DNA of 64,000 bases, taken from assembly GCA_029213165.1 (NCBI GenBank), contig JARGNO010000003.1, forward strand, positions 31,307 to 95,306, read 5' to 3'. The DNA comes from Minwuia sp. (GTDB lineage: Bacteria > Pseudomonadota > Alphaproteobacteria > Minwuiales > Minwuiaceae). Positions 47,191 to 56,870 of this stretch are shown here, piece after piece. Position 1 is the first letter of the stretch. Every line of letters starts with the position of its first letter. Position numbers and translations under genes: made by a program. The notes below the pieces were generated by a model. That model searched no databases and was not told the DNA's origin. It saw only the letters and a program-made list of their open reading frames with translations.

Positions 47191-48938
47191 TCATCCTTGG
47201 CGTGAACGCCTTTCACGGTGACAGCTCGGCCTGTCTGGTCCGTGACGGCAAACTGGTCGCCGCGCTGGAAGAGGAACGCCTGCGCCGGGTCAAGCACTGG
47301 GCGGGCTTCCCCTCGGAATCCATTCGCTACTGCCTGGACGAAGCAGGTCTGAAGATCGGCGACGTCGATGTGCTGGCCGTCAATCAGGACAGCAAGGCCA
47401 GCCTGCCGCGCAAGATCGGCTATGTGCTGCGCAAGCGGCCGGACCTGAGCCTGGTGCTGGACCGCATCCGCAATCGCCATGCCCGGCGCAGCCTGCCCGA
47501 ACTGATTGACGACGCCTTTCCTGGGGAGAAATTCGGGGGCGAGATCCGGAATATCGAGCACCATCGCGCGCATCTGTCATCCGCGTTCCACGTCTCGCCG
47601 TTCGAGGAAGCGACGGTCATTTCCGTCGACGGGTTCGGCGATTTCTCCAGCGGGGCCTGGGGCATCGGGCGCGGAACGGATATCAGCATGGAGGGGAAGG
47701 TCTATTTCCCCCACTCGCTGGGTATCTTCTATCAGGCGCTGACGCAGTATCTCGGCTTCCGACACTATGGCGACGAGTACAAGGTCATGGGTCTGGCCCC
47801 CTATGGCCAGCCGACCCTGATGGACGCGATGCGCCAGATCGTGAAGCTGCAGACGGATGGCGGATACCAGCTCAACCTCAGCTACTTCCGCCACCACAAG
47901 GAAGGCGTGCAGTACGAGTGGAAATCAGGCATTCCGGAGGTCGGAACCCTGTTCTCTGACGCGCTGGAAGACCTGCTGGGTCCGACCCGGGAGCCGAAGG
48001 CGGAGATCAGCCAGCGGCACTATGACATCGCCCGCTCTGTCCAGGCGATGTACGAGGAAGCCTTCTTCAACCTGCTGAATACCCTGCAACCCCGCCATGG
48101 GCTGAAGACACTTTGTCTGGCCGGAGGCTGCGCCATGAATTCCGTCGCCAACGGCAAGGTCCGGCGCCAGACAGCCTACCAGAAGGTCTATATCCAGTCC
48201 GCCGCGGGCGATGCAGGTGGCGCCATCGGCGCAGCCTATGCCGCCTGGCATGACACAGGGGCTCCGCGCGGCTTCGTCATGGATCATGCCTATTGGGGAC
48301 CGGCCTATGGTGTGGAAACCGTGGAAGCCGTGCTGCGCGACAACCAGGACGCCATCGCGACCGCCAACTGTACCGTCACGATCCACGCCCGGCAGAGTGA
48401 CCTCTATACCCATACAGCGAAGGCCATTGCCGATGGCAAGGTCATCGGCTGGTTCCAGGGCCGGCTGGAATGGGGACCGCGGGCGCTGGGCAACCGTTCC
48501 ATTCTCTGCGACCCACGCCGGGGCGACATGAAGGCGGTACTGAACGCCAAGATCAAGAAGCGGGAGAGTTTTCGCCCCTTCGCGCCTTCGATCCTTTCAG
48601 AACATGTCCCGGACTGGTTCGAGGAGGATGACAATGTCCCCTTCATGATGCAGGTCTTCCAGATCCGCGAGCCCAGGCGTGCCGAAATTCCGGCAGTCAC
48701 CCATGTCGATGGTTCCGGACGGCTGCAGACCGTGCACCAGTCGGCCAACCCACGCTATCACGCACTGATCTCCGCATTTCACGACCTGACGGGTGTGCCG
48801 ATCCTGCTGAACACCTCGTTCAACGAGAACGAGCCGGTGGTCTGCCACCCGCAGGAAGCACTGGACTGCTTCCTGCGCACCGACATGGATGTCCTGGTTC
48901 TGGGCGACACCATCATCGAGCGTCAACGCGACACCTGA
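47187..48938 (+). CDS. carbamoyltransferase (NodU/CmcH family)
   Basis: IILGVNAFHGDSSACLVRDGKLVAALEEERLRRVKHWAGFPSESI, VDGFGDFSSGAWGIGRG, LAGGCAMNSVANGKV, GWFQGRLEWGPRALGNRSILCDPRR, NTSFNENEPVVCHP. Confidence 0.95.
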   Translation: MIILGVNAFHGDSSACLVRDGKLVAALEEERLRRVKHWAGFPSESIRYCLDEAGLKIGDVDVLAVNQDSKASLPRKIGYVLRKRPDLSLVLDRIRNRHARRSLPELIDDAFPGEKFGGEIRNIEHHRAHLSSAFHVSPFEEATVISVDGFGDFSSGAWGIGRGTDISMEGKVYFPHSLGIFYQALTQYLGFRHYGDEYKVMGLAPYGQPTLMDAMRQIVKLQTDGGYQLNLSYFRHHKEGVQYEWKSGIPEVGTLFSDALEDLLGPTREPKAEISQRHYDIARSVQAMYEEAFFNLLNTLQPRHGLKTLCLAGGCAMNSVANGKVRRQTAYQKVYIQSAAGDAGGAIGAAYAAWHDTGAPRGFVMDHAYWGPAYGVETVEAVLRDNQDAIATANCTVTIHARQSDLYTHTAKAIADGKVIGWFQGRLEWGPRALGNRSILCDPRRGDMKAVLNAKIKKRESFRPFAPSILSEHVPDWFEEDDNVPFMMQVFQIREPRRAEIPAVTHVDGSGRLQTVHQSANPRYHALISAFHDLTGVPILLNTSFNENEPVVCHPQEALDCFLRTDMDVLVLGDTIIERQRDT

Positions 48939-48941
48939 AGC

Positions 48942-50372
48942 TCATACGGCCTTTGCCACAGGGTCCACGCGGCGCAGTTCCCTGCATGTGTCCTGCCGCA
49001 GGACCTCCCCCATCAGGACCAGGGAAGGCTGTTCTTGATCAAGTTCACCGATCGAAGTCGCGGCCTCAGCCAGTGTCGAATGCACCCAGGCCTCATCGGG
49101 TCGGGAAATGCTGACCCCGACTGATACGGGTGTCGAGGCACAGGCGCCCCGCGCCATGGCCTCCGCACTGAAGGCCGCCAGGCGGCCACGCCCCATGTAG
49201 AGTGCGATGGTCGTCCGCTCGGAAGCGACCGCCTGCCAGTCGATCTCCGCCGGGCCGTCTCCTCTCCCATGACCTGAAACATAAAGAAGCTGCCGACCGA
49301 AATGCCGGTCGGTCAGTGTCTTGCCGATGCTGGCCGCAGCCGCCGAGGCGGTGGTGATGCCAGGCACGATGCTGACATCAATCCCGGCGTCTCGCAGTGC
49401 CCGCACCTCTTCCCCGCCACGGCTGAAGATTGCAGGGTCTCCCGCCTTCAGCCGGACAACGTGCTTCCCCTCCCCCGCGAACCGGATCATCAGACGATTG
49501 ATCTCTTCCTGCTTGCAGGATGGACGCCCGCCGCGCTTGCCAACCGGCATCCGCTGCGCCTCCCGCCGGGCCAGTTCCAGGATATCGTCGGAAACCAGTG
49601 CGTCGAACAGCACCACATCCGCATCCTGCAGCGCCCGGATCGCCTTCACAGTCAGCAGATCCGGATCACCCGGACCGGCGCCGACCAGCGTGACCCGCCC
49701 GCTCTCTCCCCCGAAGACCGGCATGGCATCGTTCGCGACTGCCGGCAGTTCCGCGCCGGACATTGCGGTGTCGGCAAAGCGGGTCCACCAGGCGCGGCGC
49801 AGGCTGGGCAGTGGCAGCGCAGTCCTGACCGTTGCACGCATCGCCCGCGCCCACATACCCCATGCGCCAAGGTTGCGCGGCAGCAGACGCTCCACCTTCT
49901 GCCGGATCGCCTGCCCCAGAACCGGGGCGGTGCCATCGGTGGAGATACCAACCACGACAGGCGAACGATTGACGATGGATCCGAACTGCACGGTGCAGAA
50001 CGCCGGGCGGTCGATCTGGTTGATCGGCACACCCCGTGCGACCGCCGCATCAAACAGCGCCCTTGCCTGCGTCTCCGCCTCGACATCCGCGACGACCAGC
50101 GCGAACTCCGACAGCCGGGCAAGGACGGCATCGAATTCCGACCGCAGCAGCGCATGCTGCATGATCAACGCCCTGACTTCCGCGACCGGGCGTTCGGCAA
50201 CCAGCGTCGGCACCGCTCCGGTAGCCAGCAGCAGTTCCAGCTTCCACGCCACGGCTTCGGAGCCACCGACAACCAGAACGGGGCGGTCCTGCAACCGATG
50301 GAACAAGGGCAGCACAGCGATCGGCGCGATGCGCTCCACCGCTTTCTCAGACAGCTTCCGCGACCTGCGCAT
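48942..50372 (-). CDS. cysG: siroheme synthase (multifunctional)
   Basis: N-terminal precorrin-2 dehydrogenase (PVLVVGGSEAVAWKLELLLATGA) plus C-terminal SUMT (VTLVGAGPGDPDLLTVKAIRALQDADVVLFDALVSDDIL); overlaps the nasA 3' end. Confidence 0.94.
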   Translation of the reverse strand: MRRSRKLSEKAVERIAPIAVLPLFHRLQDRPVLVVGGSEAVAWKLELLLATGAVPTLVAERPVAEVRALIMQHALLRSEFDAVLARLSEFALVVADVEAETQARALFDAAVARGVPINQIDRPAFCTVQFGSIVNRSPVVVGISTDGTAPVLGQAIRQKVERLLPRNLGAWGMWARAMRATVRTALPLPSLRRAWWTRFADTAMSGAELPAVANDAMPVFGGESGRVTLVGAGPGDPDLLTVKAIRALQDADVVLFDALVSDDILELARREAQRMPVGKRGGRPSCKQEEINRLMIRFAGEGKHVVRLKAGDPAIFSRGGEEVRALRDAGIDVSIVPGITTASAAAASIGKTLTDRHFGRQLLYVSGHGRGDGPAEIDWQAVASERTTIALYMGRGRLAAFSAEAMARGACASTPVSVGVSISRPDEAWVHSTLAEAATSIGELDQEQPSLVLMGEVLRQDTCRELRRVDPVAKAV

Positions 50373-53019
50373 TGCTCAGCAGCCTCCCGATCTCGCTCTG
50401 GCACGACCCGCATCCGGTTCCCGCGCCCGTGACCTTACCAACAGCCTGGACACTGCAGGCACCACCTGCGACTGCCGCGCTGATGGCGCGGGTGCCCACG
50501 TTGTTGCAGGCACAGACCATGACCCCGGGCCCCGCGTTCGCGTCTGCCGGGCGACCGGCCAGCAGACGGGCACGTTGCGCAACCTCGTCGAATGTCTCGC
50601 CGAGACAGGAGAGCAGCCATTCACGCTCGACAGCGACCGGGGCAGGGGCGGCGAGGAACGCGCCGATCAACCGGTTCCGTCGGAAGGCGGCCAGCCGATA
50701 GAGGCCGAGGTGGTTGTCCAGAAACTGCAACCGCTCCAGCCCGTCCCCGGATGCAAGGCCAAGGAAGCGGTCGGTCAGCCGGGATTCCGGAACATCGCCG
50801 CGCCCTGCGCATTCGAATCTGTAGCCAGCCCCTGACCGAACAGCGGCCCAATAGTCGGTGCCTGCAAGGTCGGGGCGTTCGAGACTGGCACCGAAACCGT
50901 ACCAGTCGGCCTCGTGGCGTTGCACCGACACGCGGGACGACTTCAGGGCGGGCTGACCGGACACGGGATCGACGACACCTCGCACCAGCGCATCGACTCT
51001 GGCCGTCACAGCCGTCTGGCCCGTCCAGTGCATCGGGCTGAAGACCGTGCCTGGCTGCTGCGCGTCCGTGATCAGTGCCCGCGCCACCAGCCGTCCGCAG
51101 TCATTCGAGAGCCGGACGAGATCTGCTGCCCTGATGCCTGTACGCTTCGCATCAGCCGGATGCAGCGCCACATACGGCTCAGCCAGATGCTGGGAGAGCC
51201 GGGCAGACCGGCCGGTGCGTGTCATCGTGTGCCATTGGTCCCGCACCCGCCCCGTGTTCAGGACGAAAGTCGCGGAATCTGCCCCAACCGGCGCAGGTGA
51301 AAGGGTCGGGACGAACCGTGCCTTCCGGTCAGGCGTAAAGAACCGGCCATCCGAGAGGATCTGTCCATCTTGGCGCGACGACTGGTTCGGGACCGGCCAT
51401 TGCACCGGCGACAGACGGTCAAACCCGCCGCGCCCCAGCCCGACAAGTCCGCCGATATCGAAATCACGCTGCCCGACATTGTCCAGGGCAGAGAGCCGGG
51501 CATGTTCGTCGAAGATCGCGGCAGGTCCGGAGTAATCGAAGGCCTGCCGGAACCCCATTGCCTTGGCGACATCACAGATGATGCGCCAGTCCGGGCGGGC
51601 TGCGCCGGGCAGCGGGCGAAAGCCGCGCTGCCGACTGATACGGCGTTCGGAGTTGGTGACGGTTCCGTCCTTCTCGCTCCAGCTCGCGGCAGGCATCAGG
51701 ACATCGGCAACTTCGACGGTATCGGTGCGCCGCTCGACATCGGACACGACGACCAGCGGACAGGCCTTCAGCGCGCGGCGCACCCGATCAGCATCCGGCA
51801 TGGTGACCGCCGGATTGGTGGCCATGATCCAGACAGCCCTGATCCGGCCGGCCTCGATCGCGTCGAACAGGTCAACCGCCTTCAGTCCGGCCCGCGTGGC
51901 CATGGCAGGGGCCTGCCAGAACCGCTGTACCCGCGCCCGGTCCTCCGGATTCTCGATCTCCATGTGTGCGGCAAGTTGGTTGGCAAGCCCGCCGACCTCC
52001 CGCCCCCCCATCGCGTTCGGTTGGCCGGTGATGGAGAATGGCCCCATGCCGGGACGCCCGACACGTCCGGTAAGCAGATGGCAATTGATGATGGCATTCA
52101 CCCGATCCGTGCCGTCTGCCGCCTGGTTCACTCCCTGACTGAAGACAGTCACGGTCTTGCGGTGCGCTGCAAACATTTCCCGGAACGCCGCAATCTGCGC
52201 CCGGCTGAGACCCGTCAGCGCTTCTGTCTCAGCCTGCTGCGTCACCTCGGCCGTGCGCAGGGCGTCTTCCAGCCCATTGGTATGCTGCGCCACGAAGGCC
52301 GCATCGGCATGTCCCTGCTCCGCCAGCCAGACGAGCAGATTGCTGAACAGCGCAACGTCGCCGCCGCTGCGGATCGGCAGGTGCAGATCTGCAAGTTCCG
52401 CCGTCGGTGTCCGTCGCGGGTCGATGACAACGATCTTCATTCCGGGTCGCGCATTCCGCGCCGCCAGCAGCCGCTGGAACAGCACCGGATGACACCAGGC
52501 CAGGTTGGAGCCAACCAGAACGACCAGATCCGCCTGCTCCAGATCCCCATAGGAAACCGGCACGACGTCGGCGCCGAAAGCCCGCTTGTGCCCAGCCACT
52601 GCGGAGGCCATGCAGAGACGGGAATTGGTGTCGATATTGCCCGAGCCGATGAAGCCCTTCATCAGCTTGTTGGCGACGTAGTAGTCCTCCGTCAGCAACT
52701 GGCCGGAAACATAGAAGGCGACCGAGTCGGGGCCATGTTCCGCGATCGTGCGACTGAATCCGTCCGCGACCCTTGCGATGGCTTCATCCCATGTTGCGGG
52801 CTGCCCATCGATCTCCGGTGCCAGCAGTCGCCCATCCAGCCCCAGGGTCTCCCCGAGCGCCGCCCCCTTCGAGCACAGACGACCGAAATTCGCCGGGTGA
52901 TCCGGATCCCCCTTTATCTCCACCGAGCCATCGGGTCTGGCGGTGGCCAGCACGCCACAGCCCACCCCGCAATAGGGGCAGGTGGTGCGCACGATGGGGG
53001 ACGCGGCGCTGTCAGGCAT
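50347..53019 (-). CDS. nasA: assimilatory nitrate reductase catalytic subunit with C-terminal BFD-like [2Fe-2S] domain
   Basis: TTCPYCGVGCGVLA, NSRLCMASAVAGHKRAFGAD, molybdopterin domain; C-terminus VMVCACNNVGTRAISAAVAGGACSVQAVGKVTGAGTGCGSC. Confidence 0.95.
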   Translation of the reverse strand: MPDSAASPIVRTTCPYCGVGCGVLATARPDGSVEIKGDPDHPANFGRLCSKGAALGETLGLDGRLLAPEIDGQPATWDEAIARVADGFSRTIAEHGPDSVAFYVSGQLLTEDYYVANKLMKGFIGSGNIDTNSRLCMASAVAGHKRAFGADVVPVSYGDLEQADLVVLVGSNLAWCHPVLFQRLLAARNARPGMKIVVIDPRRTPTAELADLHLPIRSGGDVALFSNLLVWLAEQGHADAAFVAQHTNGLEDALRTAEVTQQAETEALTGLSRAQIAAFREMFAAHRKTVTVFSQGVNQAADGTDRVNAIINCHLLTGRVGRPGMGPFSITGQPNAMGGREVGGLANQLAAHMEIENPEDRARVQRFWQAPAMATRAGLKAVDLFDAIEAGRIRAVWIMATNPAVTMPDADRVRRALKACPLVVVSDVERRTDTVEVADVLMPAASWSEKDGTVTNSERRISRQRGFRPLPGAARPDWRIICDVAKAMGFRQAFDYSGPAAIFDEHARLSALDNVGQRDFDIGGLVGLGRGGFDRLSPVQWPVPNQSSRQDGQILSDGRFFTPDRKARFVPTLSPAPVGADSATFVLNTGRVRDQWHTMTRTGRSARLSQHLAEPYVALHPADAKRTGIRAADLVRLSNDCGRLVARALITDAQQPGTVFSPMHWTGQTAVTARVDALVRGVVDPVSGQPALKSSRVSVQRHEADWYGFGASLERPDLAGTDYWAAVRSGAGYRFECAGRGDVPESRLTDRFLGLASGDGLERLQFLDNHLGLYRLAAFRRNRLIGAFLAAPAPVAVEREWLLSCLGETFDEVAQRARLLAGRPADANAGPGVMVCACNNVGTRAISAAVAGGACSVQAVGKVTGAGTGCGSCQSEIGRLLSNAQVAEAV

Positions 53020-53368
53020 CCGCGCCCACCGCGCCTGCCCGCAGGCAATCGCCACTCAGCAGGATACGGCCATCCTCGACGCGGGTGGGGTAGGTTGTGA
53101 CCCGACCGCTGTCCGCCCCCTGCGCCTCCCCCGACTCCAGGCTGATGACCCAGTTGTGCAACGGACAGGTGACGGACGCCCCATGCACGATGCCCTGGCT
53201 CAGCGGTCCCTGCTTGTGCGGGCAACGGTCCTCCAGCGCGAAGACCTGGTCATCGACCGTACGGAATACCGCAATGCAGCCCTGGGGCAGGCGCAATACG
53301 CGCCCGCCACGGCGCGGGACATCATCAAGTGCCGCAATGTCCAGCCAGCGTTCTGTGGTGTGCTGCAT
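53012..53368 (-). CDS. nirD: nitrite reductase small subunit
   Basis: Rieske-like: LEDRCPHKQGPLSQGIVHGASVTCPLHNWVISLESGEAQGAD. Confidence 0.94.
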   Translation of the reverse strand: MQHTTERWLDIAALDDVPRRGGRVLRLPQGCIAVFRTVDDQVFALEDRCPHKQGPLSQGIVHGASVTCPLHNWVISLESGEAQGADSGRVTTYPTRVEDGRILLSGDCLRAGAVGADA

Positions 53369-55812
53369 CAGGCCACGGCCTCCAGATCAGGGGTTGCGAG
53401 GGAAGTGAATTCGTGGGCATCGCGACCGGCGGCCCGTTCCGACCAGGGATCGGTCTGGGCGAACTGCTGGGCAAAATTGAAGCGGTCGACCAGCGCCTGG
53501 CGATTCTCGGCATCGCCGACGATGGCCTGTTGCACATGCTCCATGCCGACGCGCGCCAGCCACTTGTGCATCCGGTCGAGATAATGGGCTTCTTCCCGGT
53601 AGAGCTGCAGCAGGGCGACGCAGTATTCCATCACCTGCTCTTCCGTCTCGACCTTGCAGAGCGGGACGGTTTCCTTGACTTCCATGCCTGCGGCCCCGGC
53701 GAACAGCAGTTCGTAGCCACTGTCCACACAGATCACGCCGAAGTCCTTGATGGTCGCCTCCGAGCAGTTTCGCGGACAGCCGGAGACGCCCATCTTCACC
53801 TTGTGCGGTGTCCATGCTCCCCAGAGGAAGCGTTCCATCCGCACCCCCAGCGAGACCGAGGCCTGGGTACCAAAACGGCACCATTCACTGCCGACACAGG
53901 TCTTCACCGTGCGCAGCGCCTTGCCATAGGCATGACCGGAGACCATGCCAGCGGCGTTCAGGTCGGACCAGACCGCCGGCAGGTCATCCTTCTTCACGCC
54001 CAGCAGGTCGATCCGCTGCCCGCCCGTGACCTTCACGGTCGGGATGGCGAACTTGTCGGCCACATTGGCGATGGTGCGCAATTCGTCCGGCGTGGTGATG
54101 CCCCCCCACATGCGTGGCACGACCGAGTAGGTGCCATCCTTCTGGATGTTGGCGTGGACCCTTTCGTTGATGAAGCGGGACTGCTGGTCATCGACATACT
54201 CACCGGGCCAGGTGGCCAGCAGGTAGTAGTTCAGCGCCGGGCGGCACTTGGCGCAGCCACAGCTCGTCTGCCATTGCAGTTCCTGCATCACCGCCGGAAT
54301 GGACTTCAGCGCCTTTGCGATGATCAGGCGACGGACCTCCCCGTGGCCCAGATCCGTACAGCCGCACATGGACTGGACTGCAGGGCGCGCGTAGGACTCG
54401 CCCAGGCTGAGTTCCAGCAATTGTTCCACCAGCCCCGTGCAACTGCCGCAGGACGACGATGCCTTCGTGGTCGCCCGCACCCCGTCCAGATCGCTCTGAC
54501 CTGCGGCGATGGCGTCGACGATGACACTCTTGCAGATGCCGTTGCAGCCACAGATCTCGGCGTCATCCGCCAAGGCTGCAACGGCCGCCATAGGGTCCAG
54601 CGGGCCCGCTCCCGCAAAACCCTGTCCGAAGATCAGGGTCTCGCGCATGTCGGAGATATCGGTGCCGTCCTTCATCAACTGGAAGAACCAGGGGCCATCC
54701 GCCGTGTCGCCATAGAGAACCGCACCAATGATGCGATTGTCGCGAAGCACCAGCCGCTTGTAGATCGCGTGACTGGCGTCCCGCAGCACGATCTCCTCCC
54801 GGTCATCGCCCTCCGCGAAGTCCCCGGCGGAATAGAGATCGACGCCTGTCACCTTCAGCTTCGTCGCCGTGATGGAGCCTTCGTAGGTCAGGCTGTCATC
54901 CCCCGCCAGTCCAGCCCCCACTGACTTCGCCATCTCGTAGAGCGGCGCGACCAGGCCGTAGCAGGTGGCCCGGTGCTCGACGCATTCGCCCACGGCATAG
55001 ATCGCCGGATCACTTGTCTGCATCAGGTCGTTGACCAGAACCCCGCGATTGACCTCCAGCCCGGCATCCCTGGCCAAGGCGATGCTCGGCTTGATGCCGA
55101 CGGCCATGACCACGATGTCCGCCGGGATTTCCGTTCTATCGTCCAGCCGCACGGCCTCGACCTTGTCATCACCCACGACCGCGTGGGTGTTGGCGCGGGT
55201 AATGACCCTGATCCCGCGATCCTCGATCGCGCGTTGCAGCAGGTATCCGGCACTCTGGTCCAGTTGCCGCTCCATCAGCGTCGGCATCAGGTGCAGCACG
55301 GTGACTTCCATGCCCTGCGCCTTCAGCCCCGCCGCCGCCTCCAGCCCCAGCAGGCCGCCGCCGATGACAACCGCGCTGCCGCCCTTCCGTGCCTGGGCCA
55401 GCATGGCTTCGACGTCGTCCAGATCGCGGTAGCTCAACACGCCCGGCAAATCGTGGCCCGGGACCGGAATGATGAAGGGCAGTGATCCCGTGGCGATGAT
55501 CAGCCGGTCGTATTCGGCAACCGTACCGGCGCGGGAAATCACCCGCTGGTCGGCCCGGTTGATGGCAATGACTTCCTCCCCCCGGATCAGGTTGACCCGG
55601 TTCCGGACGTACCAGTCATCGTCATGGATCAGGATATCCTCATAGGCCTTCTCACCCGAAAGCACCGGAGAAAGCATGATCCGGTTGTAATTGACCCGGG
55701 GTTCGGCGTTGAAGACCGTGACCTCATAGCGGTCCGGCTCCCTGCGGAACAGCTCCTCCAGCGCACGGCCAGCGGCCATGCCGTTGCCGATGACGACAAG
55801 CTTCTCAGTCAT
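53368..55812 (-). CDS. nirB: nitrite reductase large subunit
   Basis: EKLVVIGNGMAAGRALEELFRREPDRYEVTVFNAEPRVNYNRIMLSPVLSGEK; BFD-like ICGCNGICKSVIVDAIAAG; siroheme/4Fe-4S GVSGCPRNCSEATIKDFGVI. Confidence 0.96.
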   Translation of the reverse strand: MTEKLVVIGNGMAAGRALEELFRREPDRYEVTVFNAEPRVNYNRIMLSPVLSGEKAYEDILIHDDDWYVRNRVNLIRGEEVIAINRADQRVISRAGTVAEYDRLIIATGSLPFIIPVPGHDLPGVLSYRDLDDVEAMLAQARKGGSAVVIGGGLLGLEAAAGLKAQGMEVTVLHLMPTLMERQLDQSAGYLLQRAIEDRGIRVITRANTHAVVGDDKVEAVRLDDRTEIPADIVVMAVGIKPSIALARDAGLEVNRGVLVNDLMQTSDPAIYAVGECVEHRATCYGLVAPLYEMAKSVGAGLAGDDSLTYEGSITATKLKVTGVDLYSAGDFAEGDDREEIVLRDASHAIYKRLVLRDNRIIGAVLYGDTADGPWFFQLMKDGTDISDMRETLIFGQGFAGAGPLDPMAAVAALADDAEICGCNGICKSVIVDAIAAGQSDLDGVRATTKASSSCGSCTGLVEQLLELSLGESYARPAVQSMCGCTDLGHGEVRRLIIAKALKSIPAVMQELQWQTSCGCAKCRPALNYYLLATWPGEYVDDQQSRFINERVHANIQKDGTYSVVPRMWGGITTPDELRTIANVADKFAIPTVKVTGGQRIDLLGVKKDDLPAVWSDLNAAGMVSGHAYGKALRTVKTCVGSEWCRFGTQASVSLGVRMERFLWGAWTPHKVKMGVSGCPRNCSEATIKDFGVICVDSGYELLFAGAAGMEVKETVPLCKVETEEQVMEYCVALLQLYREEAHYLDRMHKWLARVGMEHVQQAIVGDAENRQALVDRFNFAQQFAQTDPWSERAAGRDAHEFTSLATPDLEAVA

Positions 55813-55833
55813 GGCTGCAAACTCCTGCAATCG

Positions 55834-55857
55834 TGCGGTGCGACTTCTGCGACCGCA
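55834..55857 (-). other. intercistronic hairpin between the GAF gene and nirB
   Basis: TGCGGT-N12-ACCGCA inverted repeat in the 47-bp gap. Confidence 0.4.
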
Positions 55858-55859
55858 TT

Positions 55860-56870
55860 TCAGAAATACCAGGCGACAACGTCGCTCAGGCTGTCGGTTC
55901 CATGGATCGGCAGCGCCACCAGTGACCGGAACCCGGCGCGGGCAGCGGCCCGTTCAAGAATGTCGGTGCTGGCGGCAAGGTCGGCGACGACCTCCGGCAC
56001 GCCTGTGGCGGCAACCCGCGTCAGCACGCAGTCGCCATCCCGCACCAGCAGCTCCACGTCGTGCCCGCTCGGCGTGCCTTCCAGTTCGCAGACCCCGTCC
56101 CGGAACTTCATCCACCGCCGGTCAAGTACCGACCAGATCTCGAAACGCCGCGCGATGGGCGTACCCCGTGCAGACAACAGGGCCAGCACAGTGGTGCCGG
56201 TGGTGTGGCTGGCCACGGGAAAAGCCAGCCCGAACGTCAGACCTGCCTTTTCCGCACTCTCGGAGCGGATGAAACGGCGGCTGTTGCCCAGGTCATGCAT
56301 CAGTTGCGGCCGACCGCTGGCCCAGACCTGGCCGGGGAGACCCATGCCCTTCGGGAAACGCGTCCGCTTCGAGATCCACTCGAAATGCGCGGCGGTTCCG
56401 AAATAGCCGTCCACCAGACCCATGGTGTCGCCCGACTCATCACCGCCGTGCCAGAGTTCGATGGCACCCACATGCTCCGCATCGTCACCGCAGAGAAAGA
56501 CGACAACGCCCATCAGCTCGTCGCGATGAGAGAAGACCGGGATGGCCAGACCAACCGTCAGCCCCTCCCGCTCTGCCGCTTCGGTGCGCCTGAAGTAACT
56601 GCCACGAAATCCCTTCAGCATGACCGGCGCACGCGACTGCCAGGCTCTGCCCGGCAAGCCTTCACCCATGCCGAAGCTTTCCTGATCGCTGACCTGCGCG
56701 AAGCCGGTCATCGATCCATGATAGGCAGAGGCGAGAGTGAGCCGATTGCTGGACGGATCCAGCGTCCACACTTCAGTGGCGCGCACGAATGCCCTGGTGT
56801 CCCCTGCCTGAACAGGTGCCGCCTCGGTCACGGCTGATCCCATCAGACCTTTCAGCATTCCGGTGTTCAT
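55860..56870 (-). CDS. tandem GAF-domain protein in the nitrate operon
   Basis: GAF-like halves: [22 protein letters not shown]...[28 protein letters not shown] and [27 protein letters not shown]...[14 protein letters not shown]; start overlaps the nrtCD stop. Confidence 0.82.
   Translation of the reverse strand: MNTGMLKGLMGSAVTEAAPVQAGDTRAFVRATEVWTLDPSSNRLTLASAYHGSMTGFAQVSDQESFGMGEGLPGRAWQSRAPVMLKGFRGSYFRRTEAAEREGLTVGLAIPVFSHRDELMGVVVFLCGDDAEHVGAIELWHGGDESGDTMGLVDGYFGTAAHFEWISKRTRFPKGMGLPGQVWASGRPQLMHDLGNSRRFIRSESAEKAGLTFGLAFPVASHTTGTTVLALLSARGTPIARRFEIWSVLDRRWMKFRDGVCELEGTPSGHDVELLVRDGDCVLTRVAATGVPEVVADLAASTDILERAAARAGFRSLVALPIHGTDSLSDVVAWYF

Noticed and set aside
55426-55433. Second exact GCGGTAGC (ops core)
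   Set aside because: Lies inside nirB on the opposite strand with no polysaccharide context; taken as a chance match, and used to temper confidence in the 20393 site.
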